Assembly (NCBI GenBank): GCA_023433275.1
Contig: JAEZDN010000092.1
Span: 1-15,957 of the forward strand
DNA length: 15,957 nucleotides
Direction of reading: 5' to 3'
From: Verrucomicrobiota bacterium
GTDB lineage: Bacteria > Verrucomicrobiota > Verrucomicrobiia > Opitutales > Opitutaceae
How positions within the stretch are numbered: the stretch's first letter is position 1; each line of letters starts with the position of its first letter. The notes beneath the pieces are model-generated. The model was not told the origin of the DNA, did not search any database, and saw only the letters and a list, made by a program, of their open reading frames with translations. A program made the position numbers and the translations under genes. Positions 14,083 through 15,957 of the stretch are shown here, piece after piece.

Positions 14083-14942
14083 GCCAGCAACAATACGGCG
14101 GCGCCCACGACGGCGCGGCCGACGCCCGCAAACTCAAGCGCCTGGTCGGCGTGCTCATCCTTATTTTCGCCGCCATCATCCTCGGCTCCTCCGCGACCTA
14201 CGTCGTCCAACCCGGCACGCGCGGCGTGGCGGTCACCCTCGGCACCGTCGACCCCGACTTCCGGCCGGAGGGCTTCGGCTTCAAGCAGCCTTTCCTCACC
14301 CACATCCTGCCGATCTCGGTGCGCCAGCAGACGCGCCCGATGCCGGCGGAGTGCTACTCCTCCGATCTCCAGCAAGTGAAGATGGAGGTCCACGTGCTCT
14401 ATCGCATCCCGGAACGCTCCGTGGTGAAGATCTTCCAGGAATACGCGGGCGCGCCCTTCGACAACCTCATCGCGCCGCGCGTCCAGGAGGCCTTGAAGGA
14501 GGTCGCCGCCACCCGGAGCGCCGAGCAGATCGTCAAGCAACGCGAGGACATCAAGAACCGCGCCATCGAACTCGCCCGCCGCAAGATCGGCACCGATTTC
14601 CTCGAGGTGGTCGACCTCGTGATCTTCAACCTCGCGCTTTCCTCCGAACTCGAGTCCGCGATCGAGCTCAAGATGGTGCAGGAGCAGGAGGCCGAGAAGG
14701 CGAAGTTCACCCAGCTCAAGGCCAAGATCGAGGCCGACACCGCCATCATCCGCGCCAAGGGCGAGGCCGAGGCGATCTCCGTCCGCGGCACCGCGCTCCG
14801 CGCCAACCCCGACTTCATCAAGCTCCAGATCCTCCAGAACTGGAACGGCCGATCCCCGCTCGTCGTCGGCGGCAGCTCCGGCAACATTCTCATGTCGCTC
14901 GAGGATCTCGCCCGCCGGGCCGCCCCGGCCTCCGACCGATGA
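14079..14942 (+). CDS. SPFH/prohibitin-family membrane protein, second paralog
   Basis: A 287-residue paralog of the upstream gene, with the same architecture: a longer hydrophilic N-terminus (1-20), a membrane segment (about 22-37), the SPFH domain (SSATYVVQPGTRGVAVTLG, 37-55; PEGFGFKQPF), CYSSDLQQVKMEVHVLYRIP, and a charged helical C-terminal half with ALSSELESAIELKMVQEQEA. The two proteins share most of these blocks almost residue for residue, so they arose by tandem duplication. They have clearly diverged over the rest, as expected for two subunits of one hetero-oligomer such as PHB1/PHB2 or HflK/HflC. GGAG lies 9 bases before the ATG at 14079. The gene overlaps its upstream and downstream neighbours by four bases each (ATGA). 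Confidence 0.92.
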   Translation: MSQQQYGGAHDGAADARKLKRLVGVLILIFAAIILGSSATYVVQPGTRGVAVTLGTVDPDFRPEGFGFKQPFLTHILPISVRQQTRPMPAECYSSDLQQVKMEVHVLYRIPERSVVKIFQEYAGAPFDNLIAPRVQEALKEVAATRSAEQIVKQREDIKNRAIELARRKIGTDFLEVVDLVIFNLALSSELESAIELKMVQEQEAEKAKFTQLKAKIEADTAIIRAKGEAEAISVRGTALRANPDFIKLQILQNWNGRSPLVVGGSSGNILMSLEDLARRAAPASDR

Positions 14943-15136
14943 GACCCCGCACCCGCGCCGGCCTCCAGCTGCTCGTGCTGCTGATCGTTGGCACGGGGCT
15001 CATCCTGATCTTCCCCTCCGCGCTGCGCTTCGCCGAAGCCGCGGCGCGCGAGATCCGTTACCTCTGGTGGCTCATCCTCCTCGTCGCCCTCGCCGTCTGG
15101 CTCATCTGGGGCGCCAATCGCAAGCCGAAGGATTAA
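14939..15136 (+). CDS. Small two-helix membrane protein of the SPFH operon
   Basis: A 65-residue protein I do not recognise. It has a basic N-terminus (MRPRTRAG), a hydrophobic helix at about 8-25, a short amphipathic link (FAEAAAREIR), a second hydrophobic helix at about 41-58 (YLWWLILLVALAVWLIWG) and a basic tail (NRKPKD). Both ends are positively charged, so they should lie in the cytoplasm. The ATG overlaps the stop of the second SPFH gene (ATGA), which ties its expression to the pair; the frame is open upstream only as a shadow of that gene. It may be an accessory subunit of the prohibitin-like complex, which is inference from coupling alone. Confidence 0.72.
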   Translation: MRPRTRAGLQLLVLLIVGTGLILIFPSALRFAEAAAREIRYLWWLILLVALAVWLIWGANRKPKD

Positions 15137-15902
15137 ACCGTGCGACGGGACGCGAGCGCGCCCGAGTTCCGTCTTCGTCCCTTGGAGGGCCCGCGTCCCT
15201 GCAGGCCATTTCTCGCCCGGGAAAGTGATCCCCGGAAAAGGATCAAAATAGGTGGGTGGGTCTTTGGGCCTCGACGTTGAATACCCGAAGCTCCCCTCAG
15301 CCGTTCGCCCTCACCATCATCCCGAGCGGAGCGAAGAATCCGGGCGAAAGAGTGAATGTGCGCCAACTTTGTGGAACCCTTGCTCCGCTGCTGATGAATT
15401 GAACGAGCTTTGAGCCCGTGAGTCGCCTCCCTCTCAGAAAAACCTAAAACCTTCCCCGCCCGTCATCCTGAACGCAGTGAAGGATCCACGGAGTCGGCGC
15501 ACGTCCGTTCTTTCCTTTGCACCCCTCGTGCGGCTGCTGATGAACTGGAACTGAACGAGTTTTGGCCCTGTGAGCCGCCGCCCTATCAGAAATACCTGGA
15601 ACTAAACCACCGTCATCCTGAACGCAGTGAAGGATCCACGGAGTCGGCGCACCTCCGTCCTTTCGCTTGGATCCTTCGCTCCGCTCAGGATGACGGTAGC
15701 GATGTATTCCGTTCTCCAGAATTCATCATCACCCACTATGCAACCGTCCGGCGGTTGCTCCCGGTCTCAGAATGACGGACGCGCGAATTAGCCCACGCCC
15801 CCGCGCCGAAAATAATGTCGCGCGCGCCCGCTTGAATCCGCTGCGGTCCTCGCTAGCTTCCGCGCTTCTCCGCAGCGTCCTCCTGCTTACCCCACCCACC
15901 CC
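15137..15902. other. Repeat-rich intergenic region without a supported gene
   Basis: About 766 bases separate the SPFH operon from the next gene. They hold the tandem repeat array (15311-15696), a 7-bp hairpin (GCAACCG at 15740-15746 with CGGTTGC at 15752-15758), and a fragment TCAGAATGACGG near 15766 that resembles the end of the repeat. No open frame here has coding character, and I saw no convincing terminator right after the operon or promoter before 15903. Confidence 0.6.
15311..15696. repeat. Tandem intergenic repeat, period about 150 bp, with terminal inverted copy
   Basis: The core CGTCATCCTGAACGCAGTGA starts at 15461 and again, 150 bases later, at 15611. Over 55 bases (15460-15514 against 15610-15664) I count two differences. 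A more diverged copy starts near 15315 (CATCATCCCGAGCGGAGCGA). Between the cores lie related blocks starting GCTGCTGATGAA (15387 and 15533). An inverted copy closes the array: 15669-15696 is the reverse complement of 15610-15637 at 25 of 28 positions, so the end can form a long hairpin. TCATCCTGAGCGGAGCGAAGGATCC-like repeats are widespread between bacterial genes, from general knowledge. Confidence 0.75.
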
Positions 15903-15957
15903 ATGCCCCTGAACTCACGCCCCCTCGTCATCGCTTCGCTCCTGCTCGCGGCATTCG
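15903..15957 (+). CDS. Start of a secreted or membrane protein (cut by window end)
   Basis: The ATG at 15903 opens a frame reading MPLNSRPLVIASLLLAAF to the window edge, 18 codons. A short polar start followed by a hydrophobic run is the beginning of a signal peptide or membrane anchor. No Shine-Dalgarno is visible. The product cannot be identified from this fragment. Confidence 0.6.
   Translation, partial: MPLNSRPLVIASLLLAAF

Noticed and set aside
14030..14938. In-frame upstream extension of the 65-residue membrane protein
   Set aside because: This part is a shadow of the second SPFH gene and is low-complexity Arg/Pro-rich sequence. Only the part from 14939 has membrane-protein character.
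13243..14942. Assignment of the SPFH pair as hflC and hflK
   Set aside because: Both proteins look prohibitin-like and very similar to each other. The glycine-rich N-terminus and other HflK features are absent, so no symbol is given.
15311..15696. CRISPR array
   Set aside because: The period is about 150 bp with related, not unique, sequence between cores, and no cas genes are present.

Overview
The window is high-GC DNA that looks like the chromosome of a Verrucomicrobiota bacterium, probably close to Opitutaceae. This is an inference from gene content: Tat-exported Gfo/Idh/MocA oxidoreductases, a DUF1080 protein, a DUF6172 protein, a lone sugar-binding protein, paired prohibitin-like proteins and many palindromic intergenic repeats. 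No rRNA, tRNA, CRISPR array, transposase or phage gene was seen. Fifteen complete genes and the start of a sixteenth are supported.

Layout. Bases 1-4277 hold three minus-strand genes: a Tat-exported Gfo/Idh/MocA lipoprotein, class II fumarase, and an M50 site-2 protease ending in two zinc ribbons. The M50 gene diverges from a plus-strand run of a single-domain response regulator and a second Tat-exported Gfo/Idh/MocA protein (4444-6276). A minus-strand run of six genes follows (10782 down to 6465): a SnoaL-like protein, a PD-(D/E)XK protein whose start overlaps the SnoaL stop, a YkgJ-type cysteine-cluster protein, a DUF6172 protein, a secreted protein of unknown function and a lytic transglycosylase. 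A secreted DUF1080 protein (10959-11768, plus) converges on a sugar-binding protein (12067-13014, minus). That gene diverges from a tight plus-strand operon of two SPFH/prohibitin paralogs and a 65-residue two-helix membrane protein, joined by ATGA overlaps (13243-15136). After about 760 bases of repeat-rich non-coding DNA, a secreted protein starts at 15903 and runs off the window.

How the genes fit together. The two exported oxidoreductases and the DUF1080 protein suggest oxidation and cleavage of sugars or glycosides outside the cytoplasm, but they lie in separate transcription units. The SPFH operon probably builds a hetero-oligomeric membrane scaffold. Most other genes are housekeeping or unassigned.

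The most notable non-coding signals are two copies of a 139-151 bp palindromic element, each between convergent genes, with a related single hairpin in a divergent gap; a strong Shine-Dalgarno sequence inside a perfect 9-bp hairpin before the first oxidoreductase; and a repeat of about 150 bp in tandem between 15311 and 15696.
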